A stretch of DNA of 35,815 bases from Ruminococcus sp. (GCA_017634275.1 JAGBNQ010000054.1:1-35815), one strand, 5' to 3'; positions 1 to 8,416 are shown, counted from the stretch's first letter. Made by a program: numbers and translations. The notes: generated from the sequence alone by a model not told the origin.

Positions 1-108
1 CAATTAGTTCGCGCCCTTTTTCGGGGGGCTTTCCGGTCGCCCCCCGTACCCCCTTCGGGTTGTCGCCCCCGAACCCCTTCGCATTGCCCCCACAAGTTTC
101 AATTTACC
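1..108. repeat. MITE-like GC-rich repeat, copy A (cut by window start)
   Basis: This is a GC-rich segment of alternating G-run and C-run blocks that shares its core (GGGGGCGACC...AAAGCCCCC) with the segments at 27113-27298, 31559-31838 and 35697-35815. It reads in the reverse sense relative to the 35697 copy. Its right end, CAAGTTTCAATTTACC, is a diverged form of the terminal inverted repeat seen in the complete copies. The left end lies outside the window. It contains no convincing coding region. Confidence 0.75.
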
Positions 109-143
109 TTTCCCGCACTTTAACTATATAAACGGAGAATAAT

Positions 144-503
144 ATGAATATAAAATATATCCACGAGCCCGATGATCTGCAATGTGGGCAGGCGGTGCTT
201 GCTATGCTTACGGGCATTGATGTTGAGGAAATTGCAAAGCGCCTTGATAACTATAGGGAAACTACCCTCAAGGAAATGAAACAGACCCTGCGCGAGCATG
301 GCTTTACGGTAGATGATAAAAGAATGCAGGTGTATGACAAAACGCAGCTGCCCGATATTTGTATGCTAAGCCTTGAAACGCCGCGCTGCTGGCACTGGTC
401 ACTTTACTGCGAGGGCGTGTTCTATGACCCCGAGCATGGTGTTATGGACGATTTCCCCGTTTCAGACAGAAAGTATTACTGGGAAATAAGACTTGACAGA
501 TAA
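144..503 (+). CDS. C39-like cysteine peptidase domain protein
   Basis: The protein has 119 residues and the look of a free-standing papain-like C39 peptidase domain. DLQCGQA near the N-terminus supplies a candidate nucleophile, Cys14. CWHWSLYCEGVFYDPEHG supplies candidate His84 and Asp95. In the C39 family such domains cut double-glycine leader peptides and are usually fused to an ABC transporter. Here there is no transporter domain, signal peptide or membrane segment, and no leader peptide is visible nearby, so the substrate is unknown. ACGGAGAAT lies just upstream of the ATG. The lipoprotein gene follows 52 bp later on the same strand and may be cotranscribed. The domain call rests on motif pattern only; a related papain-fold or transglutaminase-like role is possible. 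Confidence 0.6.
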   Translation: MNIKYIHEPDDLQCGQAVLAMLTGIDVEEIAKRLDNYRETTLKEMKQTLREHGFTVDDKRMQVYDKTQLPDICMLSLETPRCWHWSLYCEGVFYDPEHGVMDDFPVSDRKYYWEIRLDR

Positions 504-555
504 GTAATAGTATGTTAAAATAATTTTAATATATTGCAATAAGGGGCTACGCGTT

Positions 556-1626
556 ATGAAAAAAGCATTTATCCCGATAATTTCCGCGGCATTTGCTTTG
601 TCGCTTGCCGCGTGCGGTAATACAGAGGAAAGCAGCAGCAAAAAGGCTACAGCTATCAAGCCTTCCGAAAGCTCATCGCTTTCCTTGCAGGAGGGCTCAT
701 CCTCCGAGGTGACAACGACTGCCGCGCAGCAAGAAACCACCACGACCACAACCACGACCGCAGAAACAACTACCACCCCCTCCCCCGAGCAGGAGCCGAG
801 GTTTGACCTAAGCTCATTAATGGGTGTTTGGTATGTTGACGGCGACAAGAGTGCTGCAAAGCTGAAGATTTCTGTGAACGGGCATTTTGAAAGCTACTAT
901 GCATCGGGCAGCCTTGAATATGAGGGCGAGATAAAGCTGCAAAAGGCAGACCTTAATGACGGCAGCGGCGAATGCTATTATTACTGCTTTTATAAAGACG
1001 GCGGCGAGGCACCCGTTTTCTATGTGCCGACAGATGCAGCAAGAAATGCTGATGATTTTACCACAAAGGGCGCTGTTACGCTGCATTTTGCGATGACTGC
1101 GGCTGAGCCTGCGCCATTTGTCTGCCCCGAGGGAATGCCGTTTGATTACTCCACTATAAATACCGGCAGCGTTTCAAGCGGAACAGACCTGCACGTTAAC
1201 TCAGACGGCACGTTTGAGGGGCTTTATATAAGCTATGTTTCAGATGAGGACGGGTTTAAGACCACGCAATTCTGCCACTTTGCAGGCAGCTTTGCCGAAT
1301 CGGGCACAGGCAGACCGCTCAACAGCGATAATATCTTGGAATATCATTTCAAGGTCGCTGATATTTACACTATCCCCGGTATCCCCGATAAAGACAGCGC
1401 GTTTTTCGGATATGTAGATGAAAATATGACGGATATAGGAGAAAGCGCGAGTGCAGGTCTACTGCAAAATGGCGAGCGTGTTCACCTTTATCTGCCGGGC
1501 TCCGAGCATAAAAAGCTCGCAAAGGAGTTTTCCGAGAAAATAAGCGAGTATCTCGGCGGCGACGAGGTGCTGTCAGACTACTATCTCTTCGGGGAAGGGT
1601 CGCAGGTCATATTCGTTTCGCAGTAA
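556..1626 (+). CDS. Putative lipoprotein with Ser/Thr-rich linker
   Basis: This 356-residue protein has a clear lipoprotein signal. MKK is followed by a hydrophobic core and the lipobox SLAAC, with Cys20 as the lipidation site. Residues 22-80 form a low-complexity Ser/Thr/Glu linker, including a run of threonines, as is usual for Clostridia surface proteins that need to stand off the membrane. The remaining 270 residues are rich in Gly, Tyr and Asp and suggest a soluble beta-rich domain. Two segments with LHVNSDGTFEG and ISVNGHFESYY patterns look like an internal duplication. I recognise no family. AAGGGGC at about 541-547 supports the ATG at 556. It probably sits on the outer membrane face as a binding or sensory protein. 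Confidence 0.7.
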   Translation: MKKAFIPIISAAFALSLAACGNTEESSSKKATAIKPSESSSLSLQEGSSSEVTTTAAQQETTTTTTTTAETTTTPSPEQEPRFDLSSLMGVWYVDGDKSAAKLKISVNGHFESYYASGSLEYEGEIKLQKADLNDGSGECYYYCFYKDGGEAPVFYVPTDAARNADDFTTKGAVTLHFAMTAAEPAPFVCPEGMPFDYSTINTGSVSSGTDLHVNSDGTFEGLYISYVSDEDGFKTTQFCHFAGSFAESGTGRPLNSDNILEYHFKVADIYTIPGIPDKDSAFFGYVDENMTDIGESASAGLLQNGERVHLYLPGSEHKKLAKEFSEKISEYLGGDEVLSDYYLFGEGSQVIFVSQ

Positions 1627-1649
1627 AATGCAATTTTTTCTTTTACCTC

Positions 1650-1678
1650 TTGCAAAATAAGCTTTTTTGTGGTATAAT
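1650..1678 (+). promoter_or_regulatory. SigA promoter of the PyrE-like gene
   Basis: TTGCAA (1650-1655) and TATAAT (1673-1678) are separated by 17 bp, with an extended -10 G. It lies 42 bp before the start codon at 1720, which has GGGAGG as ribosome site. So this gene can be transcribed independently of the lipoprotein gene upstream. Confidence 0.75.
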
Positions 1679-1719
1679 ACTTAGGTAATATAAATTTATT
1701 ATTTGGGAGGTCACATAAT

Positions 1720-2349
1720 ATGGAAGAACGTATGCAAACTATCGAATCTGCAAAGAATAAAAAGGTAAAAATAGGCGTTATCCCCGGCCACTATGCAACT
1801 AACCACTCTCACATCAATTACTATGTTGCTATGACCGAGATAAAATCAAGCCTTAAAATGGCAAAGGAGGCCGCAGGCGAGCTTGCCACCACCTATGCAA
1901 ATACCCATGTTCAAACGATAATCTGCATGGAGGGAACAGAGATCCTCGGCGCATTCTTAGCGCAGGAGCTTTCTCAGAGCGGCATCAACAAGGGCGAGGA
2001 CATAAGCGTTGTTACGCCTGAGCTTAACGCCGTTAACCAGATGATCTTCAGAGATAACACACAAAAGGCTATATGGGGCAAGCAGGTGCTTTTGCTCATC
2101 TCCTCCGCCTCAACGGGCAAGACGATAAACAGGGCTATCGAATGCTTGCAGTATTACAGCGGCAACCTCGTGGCTGTTGCGGCTATCTTCTCGGCTATCA
2201 AGGAGATAGACGGCATCGAGGTACACGCTCTCTTCACCGAGAAGGATCTTCCCGATTACAAGAACTACGCTCCCTCCAACTGCCCTATGTGTCAGTCGGG
2301 CAAGAAGGTCGATGCGCTTGTAAACAGCTTTGGTTATTCAAAGATATAA
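1720..2349 (+). CDS. PyrE-like phosphoribosyltransferase family protein
   Basis: This 209-residue protein resembles the orotate phosphoribosyltransferase group of type I phosphoribosyltransferases. Recognisable parts are the early beta-strand/helix block, IICMEGTEILGAFLAQEL (substrate-side region), the segment VLLLISSASTGKTINRAIE (126-140) at the place of the PRPP loop, and a C-terminal NCPMC pair (Cys188, Cys191) like the CPLC tail of some PyrE proteins. In active enzymes the PRPP loop normally carries two acidic residues before the Thr-Gly; here they are replaced by Ser-Ser. It may therefore bind a nucleotide or ligand without catalysing transfer, or act on a different substrate. No pyrimidine genes are adjacent. 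It has its own promoter upstream and a strong terminator downstream, so it is probably monocistronic. Confidence 0.6.
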   Translation: MEERMQTIESAKNKKVKIGVIPGHYATNHSHINYYVAMTEIKSSLKMAKEAAGELATTYANTHVQTIICMEGTEILGAFLAQELSQSGINKGEDISVVTPELNAVNQMIFRDNTQKAIWGKQVLLLISSASTGKTINRAIECLQYYSGNLVAVAAIFSAIKEIDGIEVHALFTEKDLPDYKNYAPSNCPMCQSGKKVDALVNSFGYSKI

Positions 2350-2352
2350 CAC

Positions 2353-2387
2353 AAAAACGCTCCGTGACGCGGAGCGTTTTTTTATTT
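2353..2387 (+). terminator. Bidirectional Rho-independent terminator
   Basis: A 12-bp stem (AAAAACGCTCCG / CGGAGCGTTTTT) with a 5-nt loop is followed by a T-run on the plus strand. The matching A-run before the stem lets it also end the MerR transcript arriving from the right on the minus strand. Confidence 0.9.
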
Positions 2388-2501
2388 TTATACATAATTA
2401 AATCGTGCGCTGTGTGCTTATTTAAAAGCGGCTGCCGGAATGGGCATAATACCGCCGCAGGCGATTCCTCAATTGTACACCCGGCATTGAAAAGCATTAT
2501 A

Positions 2502-3305
2502 TCACGCTCTTAGGTATTCCTTAAGGCTTGAAGATAAAAGCAGCAGTAAAAGCGCTATGCTCTCGGCGGCTATTATTATAAGGTAAACAAGCTCGCCCTC
2601 GGGCTTGTCGGCTATAAGGGAATAGCGGCTCACCCCAACATCTTTTATCATTCCCCTGAGCGTTACCGAGTTTACTATTATCCCGAGCATTGCCAATACC
2701 CGAAAGAGTAAAAGATACCCCGAGCGCTTTTTCATAAAAAGCAATGCCGAACATAAAAACACTATTATCCCGAGGCTGTTTGTGACAGCTATCATCGTGG
2801 AAATGATTATCACAAACATCACCGCCCCTGCAAGGCGCTTGCCGCGCTGATACCATGGCTCATCGGATATATCCGAAAGCTCATCGCTTATGCATGATAC
2901 GTCCTCTAAGCGCGAAAAATCGGGCGGAGATACCTCCTTGCCGAGCGCAGGCTTAATAAGCGTTACAAGCGAGGAAATATCCTCTGCCCCCTCAAAGCTC
3001 GTCTGCTTTATAACGTCATATATCTTCTGCTTTCTTTCAAGCTCGGCACAAAGGGTGCTTTTATGCTCCTCCATTATTTCACTTATGCCCTCGCCTGCCT
3101 TTATGCGGCATATCTGCTCAATTGATAAGCCTATAGCCCTGAGATCGGCTACCTGCTTAAGCTCCCTTAAGTTTTCAGCCGAGTATTCGCTGTATACCCT
3201 CCCCCTTACCTCTACCTGCGAGGGAGTGCATAGCCCGTGCTGAGCGTAGAACCTTACACTTTTCTCTGTAAGCCCCGTGCGCTTGCAAACTTCCTTTATT
3301 TTCAT
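2502..3305 (-). CDS. MerR-family regulator with C-terminal membrane segments
   Basis: Residues 1-70 form a typical MerR DNA-binding domain: MKIKEVCKRTGLTEKSVRFYAQHGL is the winged helix-turn-helix start, followed by RGRVYSEYS and LRAIGLSIEQI. A helical linker to about residue 150 would act as dimerisation coil. The C-terminal half has three or four hydrophobic segments (about 158-180, 182-195, 200-217 and 240-258), so this is a membrane-anchored MerR protein rather than a soluble metal or drug sensor. It begins 5 bp after the stop of the gene at 3311-3745, and its ribosome site AGGGGATAAG overlaps that stop, so the two are cotranscribed. The shared promoter has the MerR-type 19-bp spacer, which suggests autoregulation. 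The signal is unknown; it may be sensed by the membrane part or by the partner protein. Confidence 0.8.
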   Translation of the reverse strand: MKIKEVCKRTGLTEKSVRFYAQHGLCTPSQVEVRGRVYSEYSAENLRELKQVADLRAIGLSIEQICRIKAGEGISEIMEEHKSTLCAELERKQKIYDVIKQTSFEGAEDISSLVTLIKPALGKEVSPPDFSRLEDVSCISDELSDISDEPWYQRGKRLAGAVMFVIIISTMIAVTNSLGIIVFLCSALLFMKKRSGYLLLFRVLAMLGIIVNSVTLRGMIKDVGVSRYSLIADKPEGELVYLIIIAAESIALLLLLLSSSLKEYLRA

Positions 3306-3310
3306 AAAAC

Positions 3311-3745
3311 TTATCCCCTGATCACTTTAATGTATAAATATTTATCAGAGCCGAAAACTGCGTCATCATCAATTTCTATAAAAGCCCTTTGCCCGTCTAT
3401 CAGAATGTTGTCATATGGCACAGCATTTACCTGCCCTATCTCGACCTCGCCAAGCTCTCCCAAAAACCTATCAACTGCTTTATTTCCTTTTAAGAGAATA
3501 TAATGGCTGTCATTTATTTCATAATAAAAACGCTCCTCATCAAGGCTTGCATAGCCGTGAATGACCTTGATAAAATTCACCTCATCAAAGCGCGCATAGG
3601 AATACATCTCCAAAACGGCACATATCGCCGTGATAATGACAGCGCTTATTATGATACGCTTTTTGGTAAATACTCTCCCTGCGGCGGCAAGGCTCTTTTT
3701 TATATCCGTCCATAAGCCCTTAAGCTCGTCTGTCAGCTCACTCAC
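3311..3745 (-). CDS. Small single-pass membrane protein, partner of the MerR regulator
   Basis: This 144-residue protein has no recognised family. Residues 1-28 are charged and amphipathic, a hydrophobic segment (about 30-47, IIISAVIITAICAVLEMY) anchors it, and the remaining 95 residues (Asp/Glu/Tyr-rich) would lie outside the membrane. The start is a GTG at 3745, chosen because AAGGGGGCGC lies 5 nt before it and SELTDELKG follows. It is the first gene of a two-gene unit with the membrane MerR regulator, so it may be a sensor or target of that regulator. The pairing is seen directly; the functional link is inference. Confidence 0.7.
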   Translation of the reverse strand: MSELTDELKGLWTDIKKSLAAAGRVFTKKRIIISAVIITAICAVLEMYSYARFDEVNFIKVIHGYASLDEERFYYEINDSHYILLKGNKAVDRFLGELGEVEIGQVNAVPYDNILIDGQRAFIEIDDDAVFGSDKYLYIKVIRG

Positions 3746-4122
3746 TTTGCGCGCCCCCTTATGCTTTATAGCTTTATTTTACACTCTTCCCTTAGGTAAG
3801 TGTCAATGATTCCTTTACATTTTCGGCATTTCACACAATCCTACAGCATTATTATTGTGCAAATTGATCCTCCCCAATAAGCGCGGCAGCGGTAAGGAGT
3901 TTTTCTTAATATAACTATGTGCGCTGCCGCTAAAATAAAAAAGAAGAAAGAATAAATAAGAAATAATAAAGAAGGTATCGGCTGCGCCGATGAATTTAAA
4001 ATCAATAGCGCAAGGAAATGTTTTGCAAAGCAAAACACTCGCGTTTTCTGCCTAAAACAGATAATGCCGATACCTCTATATTTTAATTATAAATGATTCT
4101 CTTTGCCGTCAGCAGAATTATC
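3746..4122. repeat. Gene-free stretch with nested hairpins and A-rich repeat
   Basis: Apart from the MerR-type promoter, this 377-bp stretch holds three structured parts. GCGGCAGCG (3883-3891) pairs with CGCTGCCGC (3922-3930). An A-rich block of AATAA/GAAAG units runs 3931-3971. AGGTATCGGC (3973-3982) pairs with GCCGATACCT (4066-4075), with a small hairpin ATCGGC-TGC-GCCGAT directly inside the left arm. The same order of parts recurs at 31997-32118. Short reading frames here are low-complexity and have no ribosome sites. Confidence 0.65.
3776..3806 (-). promoter_or_regulatory. MerR-type promoter with 19-bp spacer and dyad
   Basis: On the minus strand TTGACA (3801-3806) and TAAAAT (3776-3781) are separated by 19 bp instead of 17. 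The spacer carries an imperfect dyad, ACTTACCTAAGGGAAGAGT. Overlong spacers with a central dyad are the hallmark of promoters that MerR proteins activate by underwinding DNA. The downstream unit encodes a MerR protein. Confidence 0.75.
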
Positions 4123-7100
4123 TCACCATTTCCATTCCTCAAATAGCCGCCCTTTTTTCTTCTGCTCGGGCAAGGTGCCCTGATCGTTTTTGTTCTTTAA
4201 ATATTCGTTTGAAACGGCTATCGTTATAAGGGTAGCGCCTATAAGCAGCAGATATACCCACCAGCTTATTGACGCAAGGAAATCCTTGCAGATATAGATA
4301 GTAAGCCCTACAAGCATACAAGCCGATATCAGGAACCAGCGCTTTCTCTTGATGATAAAGGAAATTATCATCACCACCGCCGCCACGCTCATAACTATGA
4401 GCGTGTTTGCAAGCGACTGATGAGTGAGCGCATCGCCTATAAGCAGTATCATCGCGAAAACGTGGACTACAGTCGCGAAATTATCGGCAAGCGTTTCGCT
4501 CTTTCGCAGGATATATTTCGCCGCAAAGCCGAATATAGCTATAGCTATTACGGTTATCTTCAGTTCGAGCGAGTCTTCTTCTGACACAAGGAACGGCCGC
4601 TCGATAAATGCGATAAGAAATGCCCCTGCGGATAAAAGCTTAAGCACGGTGTTTGCCCTTTCGCCGTTTTTTTCTCTCATAAGCACAAGCAAAAATACAC
4701 CTGCCGCTATCCAGAAAGCAAAGATCTTCATCTGCATAAGCTGCACTGTGTACTGTAATATGCCCATTCTCATAAGCGACGAGGCTGCCGCTGCCGCAAA
4801 GAAGTCCACAATTATACCGTTTGGCCGCTCTATGATAAGCGACCTGCTGAATATCACCCGTGAGAGGATACACATACAAACGAAGACTATCGCCGCCGCG
4901 ATGAACAGGGTAATGTGCTTATCATTTATAAAGCCTGCTATAAAGGTGATAAGCCTTTGCGCCGTGCAAAACGAGGTGACAGCACCGCCGATGGCAAACA
5001 ACGAGTTTACCGATCTTTCATTTTTCTCCCTTATAAGCAGCAGCAAAAGCACCGTTGCACAGCCCCACGCCATAAGCGGAACTATGTTATCAATTGCCGA
5101 AAGCTCATTTTCATTGCTGTCAACGTTTATAAAGTCTATCACTATTACATGAAGTCTTACAAGTGCCGCTGCTGCGCCTATCGCAAAGGTATCAAGGCGA
5201 ATAATGCCGCCTTCGTTTATAAGTATGCTCTTTTGGAAGATTATCCTTGAAAGCGATGCAAAAAGCGCAAATGCGATAAGCGCGCCTATAAAGTGCCCTG
5301 CATAGCCGCCCCCGTTAATAACGCTCTCAAAGCACATATCTATCAGTAATGCCGCCTTTATAGCAGGGAACAGTGATATAGGCTGCAGCTTGCCCGAATA
5401 TGTGACTGCAAATACCGCGATAATCACCGCAAGGGAAAGAAACCTCTCAGCGATATCTGTCTTTTCAGCAGCAAAAGCCAGGAATAAGCTTGCACCGGCA
5501 GCACATATGGTAAATGACCCCCGTATGTGCGAAATATCAAGCTTTATAGGCTTTTTGCCAAGATATATAAGCCCCCCTGCGACAGCTGCAAGAGCAAGTG
5601 TGAGCAGCAATATCCCGTAGCTGCCGACATCAAGCCCCTCTTTCACGGTAAGGTATTCTTCTATGCATATTTCTATGTAGACAAACTGTGCAGGCAGCAG
5701 CACCCCGTAGACCTCAGAATAAGGCTTTTTATCAAGTGCGATAATGCACATAAAGCCTATCATAACTGCCGCGCACAAAACGGGGCTGAGGCTTGTATCG
5801 CAGCTCTCTGCCATAAATAAAAGGGCAAATGCTGCAAATATCTCAAACACGTTATCGGATAACGGTGTTCTCAGCTTTTCAAAGGCTCTGTAAATAAGGC
5901 CGAGCAGAACAAAGGTAAAGAAAAGGATATAAAACGCATTGTGTGATTGGTGGTTTGATTTGCATATCTGCTCTACGGCACTTAAAGCCACCATCGCCAC
6001 AAAAAGGCTGTGAACGCTCAGCATAGGCTTTGAGCCGCGCTTAAAGGCATAAAGCGAGATTATCGCAAAAAGTATCAAAACTGTAGCTATATCAGCGCCG
6101 CGCCAGTCAAAGAAATTATATATAAGCGGCGAGCCTACAGACAAGGCGCACGCAAGCCCTGCGCAGACCTTTAAGGTGTCTGCCACCCAGTCGGGCTTGC
6201 CCTTTATCAGAATTACCACTGCAAGGCAGGCAGAAAGCGCAAGTGATGACAGCAGCGAGAAAACGCGCCTTTCATCACCCGATATATCAAGCGCTAAAAG
6301 CTCAAATGCCGCAAATGCCCCCGAGATAGAGATAACGGCAAGGTATTTTCTTTTATATATCCTATACCCTATCGCCGCAAGGACAGTGACAACAGCGCTT
6401 GCCCCTGCCACAAAGCCCCATTTATGCAGCCCCTCAAATGAGAACTCATTCCCGAAAAGCTCATAGTAGCCTGCGGTAAGGTAGGTTATCAGCGAGAACA
6501 CCGCACCTAAAGAAAAGAAAGCGATAGATGAATTGTCAAGAGAAAGCTTTTTCTTTGAGAATGTGCTGATGATGTAGAAGAAAACGGCAGCAAATGCGAT
6601 AGTCGCAGTCCTTCCGACACCTCCCATAGATGTCCATACAGCCGATGCGAAAATAAGCCCTGCTATCGACACAAGTATCACGCCGACGGTGAGCATTACC
6701 GATGACGAGCTTACCGTTTTCTGCGGCTGCGGCGGTATAGGCTGATAAGCCGCCTGCGGCCTTACGGGCGGAACAGCATTGTTCTGATATACGGGCACCC
6801 CCTGCATAGGTGCAGGCGGCGGCTGTATCGGCTGCGGTATAGGCTGAGGCTGCGGTATAGGCGCGCCCTGCGGCTGATAAGGCTGCGGATAGGGCTTTGG
6901 CTGCATATTCTGCGGCATATTCTGCGGCGCTTGCCCGTTCATATTAACAGGCTGCCCACGGGGGATATTCTGATACTGCGGCGGAGGCGGGGGTACTGCT
7001 GCCCCCTGCATGGGCGGCATATTCGGCGGTGTTGGCATACCACCCTGCATTGGCGGCATTTTCCTCATAGCCTGAAAATACTCGTTATTATTTATCCTGC

Positions 7101-7212
7101 CCTGCTTTTGCAGGTTATTTATAAATTTCTCAAAGCGGTTCGATCTATTTATAAAATGGATCAAAAGCGGAATAAGCACAAGCGGTGACAGCACCCATAT
7201 CACGATAAGCAT
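4123..7212 (-). CDS. Large polytopic membrane protein with Pro/Gln-rich N-terminal region
   Basis: This 1029-residue protein starts with one hydrophobic segment (about 2-21), then a charged helix (RFEKFINNLQKQGRINNNEY). Residues 50-165 form a low-complexity Met/Pro/Gln-rich stretch with repeated PMQG, QPYQPQ and PQPIPQP units. From SSSVMLTVGVILVSIAGLIF (about 170) to near residue 1000 it is an almost unbroken series of some 25-28 membrane helices. The tail is basic and ends EEWKW. The first helices of the membrane core recall DUF2157-type proteins, but I do not recognise a function. GGGAGGTGAG is an excellent ribosome site 9 nt before the ATG. It lies 43 bp after the CPBP protease gene in the same direction, so the two probably form one transcript. 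The Pro/Gln region may be a cytoplasmic interaction arm or span the wall, depending on topology. Confidence 0.7.
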   Translation of the reverse strand: MLIVIWVLSPLVLIPLLIHFINRSNRFEKFINNLQKQGRINNNEYFQAMRKMPPMQGGMPTPPNMPPMQGAAVPPPPPQYQNIPRGQPVNMNGQAPQNMPQNMQPKPYPQPYQPQGAPIPQPQPIPQPIQPPPAPMQGVPVYQNNAVPPVRPQAAYQPIPPQPQKTVSSSSVMLTVGVILVSIAGLIFASAVWTSMGGVGRTATIAFAAVFFYIISTFSKKKLSLDNSSIAFFSLGAVFSLITYLTAGYYELFGNEFSFEGLHKWGFVAGASAVVTVLAAIGYRIYKRKYLAVISISGAFAAFELLALDISGDERRVFSLLSSLALSACLAVVILIKGKPDWVADTLKVCAGLACALSVGSPLIYNFFDWRGADIATVLILFAIISLYAFKRGSKPMLSVHSLFVAMVALSAVEQICKSNHQSHNAFYILFFTFVLLGLIYRAFEKLRTPLSDNVFEIFAAFALLFMAESCDTSLSPVLCAAVMIGFMCIIALDKKPYSEVYGVLLPAQFVYIEICIEEYLTVKEGLDVGSYGILLLTLALAAVAGGLIYLGKKPIKLDISHIRGSFTICAAGASLFLAFAAEKTDIAERFLSLAVIIAVFAVTYSGKLQPISLFPAIKAALLIDMCFESVINGGGYAGHFIGALIAFALFASLSRIIFQKSILINEGGIIRLDTFAIGAAAALVRLHVIVIDFINVDSNENELSAIDNIVPLMAWGCATVLLLLLIREKNERSVNSLFAIGGAVTSFCTAQRLITFIAGFINDKHITLFIAAAIVFVCMCILSRVIFSRSLIIERPNGIIVDFFAAAAASSLMRMGILQYTVQLMQMKIFAFWIAAGVFLLVLMREKNGERANTVLKLLSAGAFLIAFIERPFLVSEEDSLELKITVIAIAIFGFAAKYILRKSETLADNFATVVHVFAMILLIGDALTHQSLANTLIVMSVAAVVMIISFIIKRKRWFLISACMLVGLTIYICKDFLASISWWVYLLLIGATLITIAVSNEYLKNKNDQGTLPEQKKKGRLFEEWKW

Positions 7213-7255
7213 ACCTTACACTCACCTCCCTTACAATGTTGCATTAACAGCTCAC

Positions 7256-8347
7256 TTAGCTGTTAAAGCTAATAAATGACCTTATATACTGAGTGAAAAC
7301 AATGCCTAAATAAATAAGCATCACAATGTTAAAAAATACCGCGCGCTTTCTCTCCGATGAGGTAAGAAGAAAGGTCTTTTCCTCCTTAGGCTTTAGCTCC
7401 TTAAATTTAATAAAGAGCAGGTACATTCCTATTACCGCGCAGATTATAACTAAAGCGTAGTATATCTTATCGGATGTTGCCTTTTCAACACCTAAAACAT
7501 CGGCAAAATCCCCGATGCTTGCGGTGATGTTGTTTAAGATATGCATAACTATAGTCGGGACGAGCGAATCATATTTTACAGCAATAGCCGCAAATACAAG
7601 GCCGCCTGCAAAGGCCGATGCAAACTGCGGTATATTTCCGTGCATATAGCCGAACAAGAATGCAGAGAAGAACACCGCAAGCCCCTTGCCGTAGGGCTTT
7701 AGCAGGGAAATGATTATCCCCCTGTATAAAAGCTCCTCGCAGACAGGGCCTAAAAGAATAACGTAGGCAAACTGCATTATCAGCGTCCACGCAGAGTTAT
7801 CCGTCATGGAAAAATCCTGCTCGGGCACGGTAACGCCTGCCGAACTCATAATAGCCACGAAGATAGATACAACTATCGACACCGCGATATTAACGCTCAT
7901 CGACAGCGAGAACCACTTTGCCCCTGCCGCGAAATGCCCCTTTTCGGGCCTTAGCATAGATCTAAGGTCTACCTTAAAGACAAAGCAGGCAATTATCATG
8001 AGGATAGTAAGCGATATTATAACTATAAACAGATTTCCGAGCATATTGTAAAAGCTTGAAGAAATGCTGTCGGGGTTTTGCTGAAAATACTTTCTCACCT
8101 CATTAAAGCTTAAGGTGAATTTGCCTGCCTTTGCAAAGTAGAGAACGTAGTAAAAGGCATAGTTCATAGCAAGGGTAAGCACCTCGTAGATAAGCAGCAA
8201 TGCCCCCAGCTTTGCCGCAGCTTTGAACAGCCCTCTCTTTTCGGCCTTTTTCTGCTCGGTCAACATCATTATAGGGTCGGGCGGCGGCTGATAGCCCCCA
8301 CCGCCTGCGCCGTAGTAATTTGCGGAATACTGTGTATACTGATCCAT
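7256..8347 (-). CDS. CPBP-family intramembrane glutamic endopeptidase
   Basis: This 363-residue protein shows the CPBP (CAAX protease and bacteriocin-processing, Abi) signature. CEELLYRG gives Glu204-Glu205 and Arg209, FLFGYMHGN gives His236, and a later IVMHILNN supplies the His/Asn motif. The family hydrolyses peptide bonds inside the membrane. The first 30 residues are Gln/Tyr/Gly/Pro-rich and lie before the first helix; about eight membrane helices follow. The neighbour downstream is a giant membrane protein with a similar Pro/Gln-rich start, which could be substrate or partner (inference only). The ribosome site CGGAGG precedes the ATG, and the promoter lies about 40-70 bp upstream. Confidence 0.85.
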   Translation of the reverse strand: MDQYTQYSANYYGAGGGGYQPPPDPIMMLTEQKKAEKRGLFKAAAKLGALLLIYEVLTLAMNYAFYYVLYFAKAGKFTLSFNEVRKYFQQNPDSISSSFYNMLGNLFIVIISLTILMIIACFVFKVDLRSMLRPEKGHFAAGAKWFSLSMSVNIAVSIVVSIFVAIMSSAGVTVPEQDFSMTDNSAWTLIMQFAYVILLGPVCEELLYRGIIISLLKPYGKGLAVFFSAFLFGYMHGNIPQFASAFAGGLVFAAIAVKYDSLVPTIVMHILNNITASIGDFADVLGVEKATSDKIYYALVIICAVIGMYLLFIKFKELKPKEEKTFLLTSSERKRAVFFNIVMLIYLGIVFTQYIRSFISFNS

Positions 8348-8387
8348 TCTTGATCCTCCGAAACACTTAAAATATTATTCATAATTA

Positions 8388-8416
8388 ATTATACCACAGT
8401 ATAAAGGATTTTTCAA
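8388..8416 (-). promoter_or_regulatory. SigA promoter of the CPBP/polytopic protein operon
   Basis: On the minus strand TTGAAA (8411-8416) and TATAAT (8388-8393) have 17-bp spacing. A 10-bp perfect palindrome CAAACGTTTG (8414-8423) overlaps the -35 box and could be an operator of a LacI-like or other dimeric regulator; no such regulator is encoded in the window. Confidence 0.7.

Noticed and set aside
462-848. Minus-strand frame of 128 codons rich in valine and serine
   Set aside because: It is the complement of the Thr-rich linker of the lipoprotein at 556-1626 and has no ribosome site.
3815-4038. Two short minus-strand reading frames of 65-72 codons
   Set aside because: They run through inverted repeats and an A/T low-complexity block, lack ribosome sites and give no protein-like pattern.
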